DNA from: Strongylocentrotus purpuratus
Lineage: Eukaryota > Echinodermata > Echinoidea > Camarodonta > Strongylocentrotidae
Length of the DNA: 64,000 nt
NCBI RefSeq assembly: GCF_000002235.5
Contig: NW_022145613.1
Coordinates: 8,494,429 to 8,558,428, forward strand
Direction: 5' to 3'
Below are positions 49,965-58,965 of this stretch, in pieces. Under the pieces are notes generated by a model. The model saw only the letters and a program-made list of their open reading frames with translations, ran no database searches and was not told the DNA's origin. The translations under genes were made by a program, and so were the position numbers. How positions within the stretch are numbered: position 1 is the first letter of the stretch; every line of letters begins with the position of its first letter.

Positions 49965-50125
49965 CAGTGTTCATGTACATTTATATTGTCGTTTGGTTGT
50001 ATTCTGTATTCTTTGTATTATTATGACATGTTTGTATTCTTTATTATGTATCATTAACATGACATGTAAATGTGTTGTACTCTCATACTCCAGAAGGGGG
50101 TCACAAGAGTCAATAAATTATATTC
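49965..50125 (+). mobile_element. LINE 3-prime end
   Basis: GTTTGGTTGTATTCTG..CCAGAAGGGGGTCACAAGAGTC AATAAA is followed by TTATATTCTATTCTAT. An AATAAA-like signal followed by short ATTCT repeats is the usual CR1/L2-type LINE terminus. 5-prime truncated, with no coding sequence. Confidence 0.5.
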
Positions 50126-50689
50126 TATTCTATGTACAATTGTAGATACATGCTAAGGTTACAAAAAAAGGAGGGGGAAGAAACAGGCAAAAACGAAGAC
50201 GAAAGAGAACAGTATGGAGAGAGGGGGGTGGAGAGAGAGGGGGTGGGGAGATAGTGAGAGAGACAGACAGATGGAGGGAGACCGAGAGGGAGAGGGGGAA
50301 GAGAGAGATCAATAAAGAGGTAAACTACACACTCAAACTTACGTCGAGGGATGGCGCTACACAAGAATGTATGGAGGATGACATCAAGCATCAGCACTTT
50401 CAAATCTCACATTAATTTTGTCCTTCTCATATTTATTTCTCTCCCTCCCTCCATCCCTCTCTCTCTTTTCTGTCATCACTCTTTCATGCCTTTATTCAAT
50501 CACTCTCATATTTCCTCTCCTTCCAACCCTCTTTTAATTTCTCCCTTTCTCCCTCTCTCTAGCTTTTTGATTTCTTTCTAAAAGTTCATGAACAGTACCT
50601 TACCATATTCCTCACAATTTCAATTCAGAATTCAATTTCTACTTTACCCTCATGAAAACGAAATGTTAAGTGCTAAAATATCACAGAAC
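50126..50689. other. Low-complexity purine then pyrimidine DNA
   Basis: GA/GGGA-rich sequence at 50165-50305 and CT-rich sequence at 50430-50575 face each other. No gene recognised. Confidence 0.6.
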
Positions 50690-51595
50690 TATCACAAAGA
50701 CACACAGGCTTAAATATTGTTCTGAGTTTTAATTTTAATAAATATGATGAACACAACATAAATTGTTTTTTTGAAACAAATAACTGAAAGAGAAATCCTT
50801 TATATATTGTCTCTGCATTAGATAATAATAAATAAATGAGGCAATTGATTTTATTGAATTAGATGTATACCGTTTAAACTATTGCACATTTATTTGATTT
50901 GAACGTAACCAGTATACAGCATTTAATTCTTGTGAATCTGAAATAAAACATTTAAATGTGGTGTACCTCAAGGTTTGATATTAGGCCCCCTTCTTTTTCT
51001 ACTGTAAAAACGATTTGCATTTATGTTCCAGTGTACCAACATTTTATTGCAGACGATATGAATATATTCTTGAAACACAACAATTTTAACTATTTGGAAC
51101 AGACTATGAACTCAGAATTAGATAAAGTAAACAAGTGGCTTTTAGCCATTAAATTATTACTACATTTTTTTTTATCAAAAAAATTATGGTAATCATATTC
51201 ATATGTACATGCACAATGCACCGATTCAACTGAAGATATGAAATGGAAATCACAATTTAACAAGATATCTAATGTAATATCCAGATGCATCAGAGCTATA
51301 AACAGATTGAGTGATACTATACCTAACTTTGCTTTATTGATGTTGTACAATACTATGATTTTACCTCATTTGAACTATGGCAACTTTATATGGGGATCAT
51401 GCAATAAATATCTGCTAGATAGATTATTAAAACTATAAATAAGAGACGTTAGAGTAATATCACATTCTAATTCACGCTCACATAGTATGCTATTTTTAAA
51501 AGTTTAACAGTTTTACCAATTTATGAATTGTATGTTCATAATTAGGAATATTCATGCTTTTATTTCATAAGAATTTATTACCAATGTAATTTTGC
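50690..51595 (+). pseudogene. LINE reverse transcriptase relic (CR1/L2/Jockey-like)
   Basis: Plus-strand translation shows the non-LTR reverse transcriptase core. Near 50945-51000 it reads KCGVPQGLILGPLLFLL (RT motif 4), then YQHFIADDMNIFL (the catalytic F/IADD block, about 51030-51075). NSELDKVNKWLLAIKL follows (to about 51165), then the thumb region with LMLYNTMILPHLNYGNFIWGS (51330-51405) and RVISHSNSRSHS (about 51450-51485). Such a domain copies LINE RNA at the nick. The sequence is spread over several frames with stops, frame changes and a probable deletion after motif 5, so it is dead. The 5-prime part, including endonuclease, was not found. It ends where an opposite-strand LINE tail begins at 51600. 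Confidence 0.85.
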
Positions 51596-51599
51596 CATA

Positions 51600-51860
51600 C
51601 ATTTCAGTTAGTTCAGTTTATTTCACATCCAATAAAAAATTTACAATAATATAACATTCAAATTACAATAATATAAAATGCAATATATATAAAATATGTA
51701 ATGAGATAAGAACAAATACAACAACAACACTACAAAATAATGAATGGGTAGAGTAGGGATGTGAGGGGCCAAAAAACTGAGAAAAGGCCATTGACCTATC
51801 TAGGCTGGTCCCCTTCTTCTACAAAATGGCAAAGAGGAAAATGGCAGATGTAAACATTCC
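51600..51860 (-). mobile_element. 3-prime end of a second LINE on the opposite strand
   Basis: The minus strand reads ..TTTTTATTGGATGTGAAATAAACTGAACTAACTGAA, an AATAAA signal followed by a short ACTGAA repeat. Upstream on that strand is a typical LINE 3-prime UTR. It abuts the plus-strand reverse transcriptase relic, suggesting insertion into it or a rearrangement. Confidence 0.5.
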
Positions 51861-52159
51861 AGAGGTAATAATGACCAGGTAAGATGGCTCTGTCTACCAT
51901 TTCACCTGCTCGATATTACATATGTTATCATCAAGAAAATATAATACATTTCAACAGCCAGATGAAAGGTTCCAAGGTTACTATGGGCTTAGTAACCTCT
52001 AATAAATTTTGATTGAGAAAGATTACTAATTACCATTTACTGTTTGTATTGCCTATCAATCTGTGGATGTAGAATACAAGGAAGAGGTTACTCTCTCCTG
52101 ATGCATGGACAAATTGTTGTTTTTGTTCCTCTGTACTTTACTTTTCCCCCATTTTTCAG
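51861..52159. other. Unique DNA before the duplicated exon
   Basis: Ends in a good polypyrimidine-AG acceptor (TTTTCCCCCATTTTTCAG) leading into 52160. Confidence 0.45.
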
Positions 52160-52249
52160 GTGCATGCAACCAACATGAACAGGCAGACCCGGTGACACAC
52201 AGGCAGACTATCCCCTCTCTATAAAGAAGCCCTCTCCTTCAAACAGAAG
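52160..52249 (+). pseudogene. 90-nt exon-like block, copy 1
   Basis: Bounded by ..CCCCATTTTTCAG| and |GTAAAG. In the frame shared with copy 2 it would read VHATNMNRQTR, then a stop, then HTGRLSPLYKEALSFKQK. The stop makes it a noncoding or decayed exon unless it sits in an untranslated region. It shares the sequence GGCAGACTATCCCCTCTCT and the same length with copy 2, which starts 351 bp later. No protein family was recognised. Confidence 0.5.
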
Positions 52250-52510
52250 GTAAAGTTTTAACATGCTCTTATTGCTCTATAAGGTTTAGTCCTTCTTAAA
52301 AAAATGTTTGAAACTCTTTTCTTTAAGATAGTTTTTGAGAAAATAAAATGAATGAAAGAGTGAACACAATTCAAGTTGAAACTTATATCAAGAGTTTCAG
52401 CAGATTTTCAAGAACTGACAGGAACTGGCATTTTCTAATGATTCCATTTAATGACCCATCCCAGAACTACTATTTCTCTTGTTACTTTTCACCCATTTAG
52501 TTCTATCCAG

Positions 52511-52600
52511 GTGCACGCAACCAACATGCACAGGCATAACCGGTGCCGAACAGGCAGACTATCCCCTCTCTCCCAACAACCCCTCTCCTTCAAACAGAAG
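52511..52600 (+). CDS. 90-nt exon-like block, copy 2 (open)
   Basis: Bounded by TTCTATCCAG| and |GTAAGG, a strong donor. One frame is open throughout, VHATNMHRHNRC.., ending in the Ser/Gln-rich ..LSPLSQQPLSFKQK. Length is identical to 52160-52249 (30 codons). The SAM-like segment downstream is on the same strand, so both could belong to one transcript. No function can be assigned, and it may be a TE-borne exon. Confidence 0.4.
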
Positions 52601-52839
52601 GTAAGGTTTTAACATTCTCTTTAAGTTAATCTTAAACTTAAGTATCAAAGAAAGAAAACAAATCTTTCTTAAAAATAACCACCTTTATATTATCCATAGT
52701 GCTTTAAATGTTCTTTATGCACCAGCCCACCTTCAACATATTGAACTTTGAGAAATATGTGGTCAGGCTGGGAGGAAGTTACGATGTAATTAACAATGTT
52801 TTGAGAGATTTCATGAAGTAACTTTGGTATTACCACTTT

Positions 52840-52981
52840 CATTTCTGTACAGAAAATGAAATCGTCCCAAAAACGTTCTTTCTTTTGGAACCAAGAACAG
52901 TAATGGAGCTGATCCAACCTGTAGGACCACGATTAAAATTTCTCAGAGAACTGCAAAAGCTGAAGGTGCAAGAATTGTAAA
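52840..52981 (+). pseudogene. SAM-domain-like segment, copy 1
   Basis: Translation TENEIVPKTFFLLEPRTVMELIQPVGPRLKFL.. resembles the second half of a sterile alpha motif (helices 3-5, with the Leu..Leu..Ile..Gly..Lys-Phe-Leu pattern). SAM domains mediate protein-protein contacts. It ends in a premature stop after KVQEL. It is nearly identical to 53323-53475, with a LINE ORF1 piece between them. Confidence 0.55.
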
Positions 52982-53322
52982 AAGGAGAAGAAAGAAATTT
53001 TAATGAAATTAGATGATCTGGAAAACCAAGCCAGGCGAAGCAACCTTGTGTTGCATGGTGTCTCCGAAGTCCCCAAGAAAACTCTTATGAAACAGTGAGA
53101 GCATTCTTCAGTGATTTTGTTGGTGTTCCCCAGAACAATTATGCCATTGAACGGTGTCATCGCACCCCCACCGTAATTAGCGACCAGACAGATGGAGCAG
53201 CAATGAGGCCAAGGATCATCCACTTCGCTTTTTAAACTTAAGCCTCTAAGGAAATGGGATGGGAAGGTGTTTGTCTCGGAAGACTTCACTTGTCGTGTAC
53301 TCCAGATGAGAAAAGAGAAGAT
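52982..53322 (+). pseudogene. LINE ORF1 (transposase_22-like) fragment
   Basis: Plus-strand frames give KLDDLENQARRSNLVLHGVS (about 53006-53065), NNYAIERCHRTPT (about 53138-53176), RPRIIHFAF (about 53210-53235) and LRKWDGKVFVSEDFTCRVLQ (about 53249-53305). This is the order of the RNA-binding domain of L1-type ORF1p: coiled-coil exit, the R-N-L block, the E-R-H-R block, and the F-I/V-S-E-D-F block. Two frame changes break it (near 53080-53095 and 53232-53248). It is a 5-prime- and 3-prime-truncated relic wedged between two SAM-like copies. Confidence 0.75.
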
Positions 53323-53475
53323 GGATGTACAGAAAATGAAATCAACCCAGAAACGTTCTTTCTTTTGGAACCAAGAACAGTGATGGAGCTGATCCAACCT
53401 GTAGGACCACCACTGAAATTTCTCCGAGAATTGCAGAAGCTGAAGGTGCAAGAATTGTTGAAGGAAAAAGTATAA
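53323..53475 (+). CDS. SAM-domain-like segment, copy 2
   Basis: Reads TENEINPETFFLLEPRTVMELIQ.., then PVGPPLKFLRELQKLKVQELLKEKV and a stop at 53473-53475. The pattern fits the C-terminal half of a SAM domain followed by a charged helix. It differs from copy 1 by few substitutions, and unlike copy 1 it runs on to LLKEKV. The N-terminal SAM helices were not found in frame. It may be the last exon of a gene or part of a dispersed repeat. Confidence 0.5.
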   Translation, partial: GCTENEINPETFFLLEPRTVMELIQPVGPPLKFLRELQKLKVQELLKEKV

Positions 53476-53479
53476 AATA

Positions 53480-53880
53480 ATGGGTTTTTTATGTCCAAAA
53501 TGTGGTAATGTGGTCCTGGAAAATGAAAACAGCCTATTATGGCATCTCAAAATGGTTCATGAAATAACCATTGGAAGGGAATTCACAGAATGCATTGTAT
53601 GTCGTCAAGATCAGAGTAAAAGGTACCTACTCAGGACATATTGCAATCTCCAAACAACATTTAACATTCCATGCTAGTCAAGAAGATCACCATGTTCCAC
53701 AAGTACATCAAGGAATAGGGAACTTTGATGATGGAAGTGAATCAGATGGTGATGAATTGCATGTTTCTGCAGGTGATGAGGACGATATTGCAGATAAACA
53801 AATCGGGGATAATTTTGGTCAAGAAGAAGTGGAAGAACATACAGCTGTATACTACTTTCCAGATGACTTGCTCCATCTAG
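53480..53880 (+). pseudogene. C2H2 zinc-finger plus acidic-region fragment
   Basis: Starts MGFLCPKCGNVVLENENSLL then WHLKMVHE: a C-x2-C..H-x4-H finger. About 130 bp in, the meaningful frame shifts (near 53610) to one reading KGTYSGHIAISKQHLTFHAS. An acidic, Asp/Glu/Ser-rich stretch follows to about 53880 (DDGSESDGDELHVSAGDEDD). The coding resemblance stops where a MITE-like sequence begins. SAM-plus-zinc-finger genes of this kind are often multicopy and transposon-associated in aquatic animals. Function unknown. Confidence 0.5.
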
Positions 53881-54142
53881 TGTGCCAAAACTGGTTGACT
53901 TTGACTAGATTAATGAATCATAACACTGATTAGATATCTAGTCAAAATGCCTGATCAGTTTTTCCTAAACATTTTTACTACAAGCTGGTCAAACTGCATA
54001 ACTAGATCTTTCTCGTTCACTAGATTTCTACTTCTAGTCAAAATCTGTGACTAATTTTTTTTAGGTCAAAGTGACTAGAAAGAGTAAGTGCCTGTGGGAT
54101 CCTTCTATCTAGTAAAATCTGACTAGATTGTTTTTAGAGTGT
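53880..54142. mobile_element. MITE-like relic ending TTTTTAGAGTG-TA
   Basis: Rich in repeated CTAGT/ACTAG words (GTTGACTTTGACTAGATT, TCTAGTCAAAAT, GTGACTAGAAAG, CTAGTAAAATCTGACTAG). Its right end TTTTTAGAGTG followed by TA matches the terminus of the element at 17180-17385. The left end is unclear. Confidence 0.5.
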
Positions 54143-54249
54143 ATATCCCCCCCCCCTGATTTCCCTGTTGATGGGTACCGTATGATTTTAGTATCATCAG
54201 TCATGAAGAACACACTATCTCTACCCCTAATCCTCCCAAAAGAGTCGAA

Positions 54250-54735
54250 TCAAAAAGCAAAATTGAGAAACAAATGAGAAACAGTGGGGAAAGTTATGTG
54301 TCTCAAAAGTCAGGGAAACACATTACTGGAAGAAAGTCCCTAGAATTTTCAAGGTGCAAAGTAAAAAAATGTAAAGTCCGGAGGTTGAACTGCGATAAGA
54401 TTTGCTTTGAAGACATGCAAGACATTCGCAGTGAAGTCTACAAAATGCAGGATCTACCACCACAAAGGAAATGGATAGCCAGACACACTTGAGGTGTCAA
54501 CAATCCAAATGAAGGAAGGAAAAAATGAAAGATCTTGTACTGTCTCCCATCAAAAACAGGGGTTGATGAAAGGACTCAAGTGTGTAGGAAATTGTTCCTG
54601 ACCACTTTAGGTATCTCAGATCAGCAGGTAAGTACTGCATTGTCAAAGATAGACAATGACACAGGGTTGCTAGAAGGGGAAAAGAGAGGCAAGAAATACT
54701 CATTTGAAAAGCCAGAAGAAATGGAAAAGATCAGG
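54250..54735 (+). pseudogene. Transposase-associated N-terminal domain, copy 1
   Basis: Reads GESYVSQKSGKHITGRKSLE then FSRC..KKCK..KICFEDMQDI..KMQDLPPQRKWIARH (54283-54490). After a frame change comes ERTQVCRKLFLTTLGISDQQ..TGLLEGEKRGKK (54562-54700). This order (GxxYVSxKxGK, Cys-rich block, QR-x-(W/F)-I, then QVCR-x-FFL-x-TLGIS and RGK) matches a family of uncharacterised, multicopy, transposon-linked proteins that I recall from echinoderms and insects. There is one frame break plus an intervening stop. It is not a working gene. Confidence 0.5.
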
Positions 54736-54939
54736 AACTTACAGCAAGTGCTGTCTTGCCCATTGGCTTTTAGTTCATCAATCCTGTATTACAAGCGCTA
54801 GTTTTCCACACACAACTTCACCTTCATCAAGGTTACAGGAATGGATACTGCTCTATGTGAGATGAGGTGAATGCAAAATATTCATAAACATGAAGAAGGG
54901 GCCCTATTCATAAAAATAAAATACTGGTAAGCAAACAAA

Positions 54940-55085
54940 ATGATAACAAGAAAGGGAAATATTGGATGGGGGACACCTCCACGGAAGGAAGGGTTCCACA
55001 ATATTAATGTCCAACTCACATGCTATGCCAAGTATGAAATAACTAATGTTTCAGCTCGCTGGCCTGGAAGCACACACGATAGCAG
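54940..55085 (+). pseudogene. PIF/Harbinger transposase DDE fragment
   Basis: In one frame (about 54957-55085) the plus strand reads GWGTPPRKEGFHNINVQLTC then YAKYEITNVSARWPGSTHDS. The words FHNINVQ and RWPGSTHDS are the hallmark of the DDE_Tnp_4 (HARBI1-like) catalytic core around its second acidic residue. Only about 43 residues remain. It is immediately followed by the second copy of the other transposase-like domain (55086). Confidence 0.75.
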
Positions 55086-55385
55086 AAAGGACTCAAGTGT
55101 GTAGGAAATTGTACCTGACCACTTTAGGTATCTCGGATCGGCAGGTATTAGTACTGCATTGTCAAAGATAGACAATGACACGGTTAGCTAGGGTTGCTAA
55201 AAGGGGAAAAGAGAGGCAAGAAATGCTCATTTGAAAAGCCAGAAGCAAAGGAAAAGATCAGGGCCCACTTACATAAATTCCAAAGAGTTATCTTCCACTA
55301 TTGTCTTTTGTGTCCTCCGACCTCACTAAATCAAAAATGTTTCAGATGTCTGTTAAGGAACATGGTCGGTGTGCTTCATTGAGCA
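55086..55385 (+). pseudogene. Transposase-associated N-terminal domain, copy 2
   Basis: Repeats 54572-54735 at about 90% by eye: AGGACTCAAGTGTGTAGGAA.. then TTTAGGTATCTCGGATC, with small insertions (near 55147 and 55183) that break the frame. It extends further than copy 1, to KIRAHLHKFQRVIFHYC, which resembles the family's next block (I-x-x-H-I/L-x-x-F-x-R-V-x-x-HYC). Confidence 0.5.
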
Positions 55386-55699
55386 TAATTGCAATTTTTA
55401 AGAATTATATAATGAAGCGAATGCCAATGTTATGCATTCTTTTTGTGTTCCAATTCATTTGTGTTCCAATTCGCTGCATTCCAAATACACACATTCATTT
55501 TTGTTTTATATTCAATTTCATGTAATATCACATGTCTCACCGTCGACAATTATACTCACTCCTTTTCTTGCATTGAGTATTTCTACAAAATGGACAATGG
55601 CGCTCTTAGTTTATTTCTAAAATTTTGTTTATCTTTAATTAAAAACCTCTGTGATATGTTCAGTATAGATGAAGTTGATTGCATGTGAGGTCCAGTCAT
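55386..55699. other. AT-rich DNA, nothing recognised
   Basis: Overlapping short frames only. A direct repeat of GTTCCAATTC at about 55447-55470 is the only structure. Confidence 0.5.
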
Positions 55700-56085
55700 T
55701 GGGCAATGGTGAATTTTAAAAACAATCCACTGTTTCACGCACCATTTTCACTGTGTCAGGACAGATTGCGATTTCAGGCTCATTACGATACGAATTACGA
55801 ATGGTCAGTCTGCTTGCCACTCTTAACACTCGACCACATGCTTCCTCTGTCCTCTGTTTCCTACCCGGGCACAGGAGGGCGCTCTGACAATTGACTCTCC
55901 CTGCTGTTTGCCGAGAACTTATACACTTTTAAACTCATCTTGTCTGGACATTGTAGATCAGCATTCCTTCACGAATGTGTCTTTAATCCCACAATGGTGA
56001 ATTTTAAAAACAATTCACTGTTCCACACACTATTTTCACTGTCCCAGGACAGATTACGATTTCAGGCTCATTTCGATACTTGCCT
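55700..56085 (+). repeat. ~90-bp direct repeat pair
   Basis: CAATGGTGAATTTTAAAAACAA..CACTATTTTCACTGT..CAGGACAGATT-CGATTTCAGGCTCAT occurs at about 55707-55790 and 55992-56077, about 200 bp apart. Probably an old tandem duplication. Confidence 0.8.
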
Positions 56086-56099
56086 TTACGGTTGTTAAA

Positions 56100-56330
56100 G
56101 GGAAACGAACCCCGAGATTTTTTGAGATGATAATTAATGAACAAAAATGAAACGAACAAACTGTGAAAGTTTGAGCAAAATCCGATAATGCGTTTAAAAG
56201 TTATGAATTTTCAAAGTTTCAGTAATACACGATCCTTACCCGCTCATGGGGATCCTTGGAGTCGGCAAATTCGACAGAATCTGTGATGTCATGTCGGACA
56301 ATTTTCCATGCCTTTTGTACATGAAATTAT
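56100..56330. other. Possible MITE arm
   Basis: Starts TTAAAGGGAAACGAACCCCGAG and contains GTGAAAGTTTGAGCAAAATCCGATAATGC, a wording I recall from dispersed short repeats in invertebrate deuterostomes. A second terminus was not found. Confidence 0.3.
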
Positions 56331-56387
56331 CAAAAAATTGATAAATATCTAAATTTGAAATAAAGAATCAACATGAATCTTTTGTAG

Positions 56388-57602
56388 TTGTAGTTGCTCT
56401 CCTTCACAACAAAGTTGAGACAGAACTCCTTGATAAAATCAAGTTGAAGCCTGTCTGAATACTGCAACACTTGTAGAACATTGCAGTGGCCGATTGAAAC
56501 CCATAGGAAATGAACACACATGTACTCCAGCTTCCGGAGTGAGAACTGTACAGAGAGTCTATACACATCCATAAGAAGTAGCAGAAAGTCAGTATTTCTA
56601 TCATCAAAACCTTTGAATTTCCTGTCCACCTTATATAGGAACCAAAGGAGGACTTCAAAGGCTTCTGGTCTTGCATCAGGGATCAGGACCTGGGGCACAG
56701 GAGGTTGCCTCTTCTTACAGCTGGTTGCTCCAGTGGTGGTAGTGGTTGCACTGGTAGTGGTGCTAGTGGTAGTGGTAGTGGTGGAGGAATCACCCTCTTG
56801 GTCAGGCTGAACATTACTTTGGTCTCCTGCGAGTTGAGACTCCTTAGCTTGCTCAATCTTCAATCTCAGGTGCTGACACCTCGCTGCAATAATGGCTGCG
56901 TGGGCTGGTACAATTACATCATTCTCTCTGACGATGAATTCCACATCTGTAAACTGTCGGCCAAGGAGGAGTTTGCCGAAATCGTCCTTCATGGTGCATT
57001 GTGGGTACGAAGAGAACTGAAAACGGTACATCTCCGCACTTCGAATATTGTTATCCACTGTCCCTCCAAAGATCAACATGGCATCCCCTATAACTGAGGC
57101 AGCATGGAATAGTCTGCCTGAGGGAAACTGACTATCTGAAGATGGTTTGATAACACTCCATGTTCCATCATCAATTTCATAGCAGTGTAACTCGTTGGGT
57201 AGAGTGTTATCCGCTGCACCACCAAACACGTAGAGATGTCTGTCATGTGACACCATGATGTGACCATAGCGACGCTGAGGAGGGGGCGGGGTACCTTTCA
57301 AGATGTGATCTGATGAGATCTTCCGCCGTTCTTCTTTCTTTGAAGTCAAACTGATAAAGATCATTGGTGATCTTGGCACCGCTCTGCCCTGAGAATACAA
57401 ACATACCATCCCTTGACACTGCTACTGGAAAGTTACAGCACGTTGGAGGGTGATCACCAGTTTGTTGAACCTCTTCCCATGACTTGCAGTCTCCATTCAG
57501 TGATACACACCACATGTCATTCAATCTGGCATTGCCATCATAGCCAGCAAAGATCCAGAGTTTATCTTGCCATACTGCTGCGCCATGGGCTGATCTGGCC
57601 AT
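56388..57602 (-). pseudogene. LZTR1: LZTR1-like (Kelch-BTB) intronless fragment
   Basis: LZTR1 is a Kelch/BTB substrate adaptor for cullin-3 ubiquitin ligase acting on RAS-family GTPases at endomembranes. The minus strand begins [20 protein letters not shown] and continues through [20 protein letters not shown] (Kelch blades, 57602 to about 57340). After a frame change near 57325 it goes on with [52 protein letters not shown] and GGTVDNNIRS-EMYRFQFSSY. A BTB domain follows (RQFTDVEFIVREN..PAHAAIIAARC) with a Thr-rich linker (about 56735-56790), then LQLDFIKEFCLNFVVKESNY. Homology stops at 56388, before the second BTB domain. About 1.2 kb that spans several exons in vertebrate LZTR1 is continuous here. 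The block present in human LZTR1 between the SSDS and LPSGRLFH words is absent. Missing introns, the frame break and both truncations indicate a retro- or captured copy, not the working gene. No poly(A) tail is seen. Confidence 0.88.
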
Positions 57603-57666
57603 TATTTTTGTTGTTTGTTACATTGTTACTGAAAATTGTTTTTGTCCTTTATAATTCCTATTTCAG

Positions 57667-57726
57667 AAGATGACACCTGCTACTCCACCTCCACCTACAA
57701 GTGATGGACAGCCAGAGAATGTCAAG
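57667..57726 (+). CDS. Repeated proline-rich exon, copy 1
   Basis: 60 nt between TTTCAG and GTACAT. Only one frame is open, giving KMTPATPPPPTSDGQPENVK. Because 60 is divisible by three and the phase is 0 at both ends, any number of copies can be spliced in without shifting the frame. A low-complexity, Pro/Thr-rich linker-type peptide; family not recognised. Confidence 0.6.
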
Positions 57727-58099
57727 GTACATGACCAACTTATGTGTTAATCTTGAAAAAAGAAAACAATAGTGTACAGTGCCGTTGAACCTAGTCAGAC
57801 GAGTCTTTGAGAGCCGTGTTTGTCCTGGGTTCTGAAAAGATTTATATACTTCACAACACACACATTGTGTTAGGAGGGTCAATTTGTAAAATTAAAATGT
57901 ACAACCCAGATAGTTTTTCAGGAAGTAATTTAGTTTCATGACTCCACTCATTCATAGTGGTACCATAACCATTATTTTACTTCAATCAAAATGAATCAAA
58001 GAATGTAATAGTGAAATCATTATTTTTGTTGTTTGTTACATTACAATCTAAGTGATTGGTACTGAAAATTGTTTTTGTCCTTTATAATTCCTATTTCAG

Positions 58100-58159
58100 A
58101 AGATGACACCTGCTACTCCACCTCCACCTACAAGTGATGGACAGCCAGAGAATGTCAAG
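58100..58159 (+). CDS. Repeated proline-rich exon, copy 2
   Basis: Sequence identical to the exon at 57667-57726, with the same acceptor and donor. Confidence 0.6.
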
Positions 58160-58532
58160 GTACATGACCAACTTATGTGTTAATCTTGAAAAAAGAAAAC
58201 AATAGTGTACAGTGCCGTTGAACCTAGTCAGACGAGTCTTTGAGAGCCGTGTTTGTCCTGGGTTCTGAAAAGATTTATATACTTCACAACACACACATTG
58301 TGTTAGGAGGGTCAATTTGTAAAATTAAAATGTACAACCCAGATAGTTTTTCAGGAAGTAATTTAGTTTCATGACTCCACTCATTCATAGTGGTACCATA
58401 ACCATTATTTTACTTCAATCAAAATGAATCAAAGAATGTAATAGTGAAATCATTATTTTTGTTGTTTGTTACATTACAATCTAAGTGATTGGTACTGAAA
58501 ATTGTTTTTGTCCTTTATAATTCCTATTTCAG

Positions 58533-58592
58533 AAGATGACACCTGCTACTCCACCTCCACCTACAAGTGATGGACAGCCAGAGAATGTCAAG
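58533..58592 (+). CDS. Repeated proline-rich exon, copy 3
   Basis: Sequence identical to copies 1 and 2. The intron after it has begun to diverge. Confidence 0.6.
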
Positions 58593-58965
58593 GTACATGA
58601 CCAACTTATGTGTTAATCTTGAAAAAAGAAAACAATAGTGTACAGTGCCGTTGAACCTAGTCAGACGAGTCTTTGAGAGCCGTGTTTGTCCTGGGTTCTG
58701 AAAAGATTTATATACTTCACGACACACACATTGTGTTTGGAGGGTCAATTTGTAAAATTTAAATGTACAACCCAGATAGTTTTTCAGTAAGTTATTTAGT
58801 TTCATGCCTCCACTCATCCATAGTGGTACCATAACCATTATTTTACTTCAATCAAAATGAATCAAAGAATGTAATAGTGAAATCATTATTTTTGTTGTTT
58901 CTTACATTAAAATCTAAGTGATTGGTACTGAAAATTGTTTTTGTCCTTTATAATTCCTATTTCAG

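Noticed and set aside
53286-53550. Minus-strand frames of 70 and 205 codons
   Set aside because: Shadows of the plus-strand SAM, ORF1 and zinc-finger sequences, which match known protein patterns.
56388-57602. Functional LZTR1 gene
   Set aside because: Frame break near 57325, both termini missing, no introns; a relic.
57658-58838. Repeated minus-strand 74-104 codon frames
   Set aside because: They run antisense through the 433-bp units, ignore the splice sites and contain no domain.
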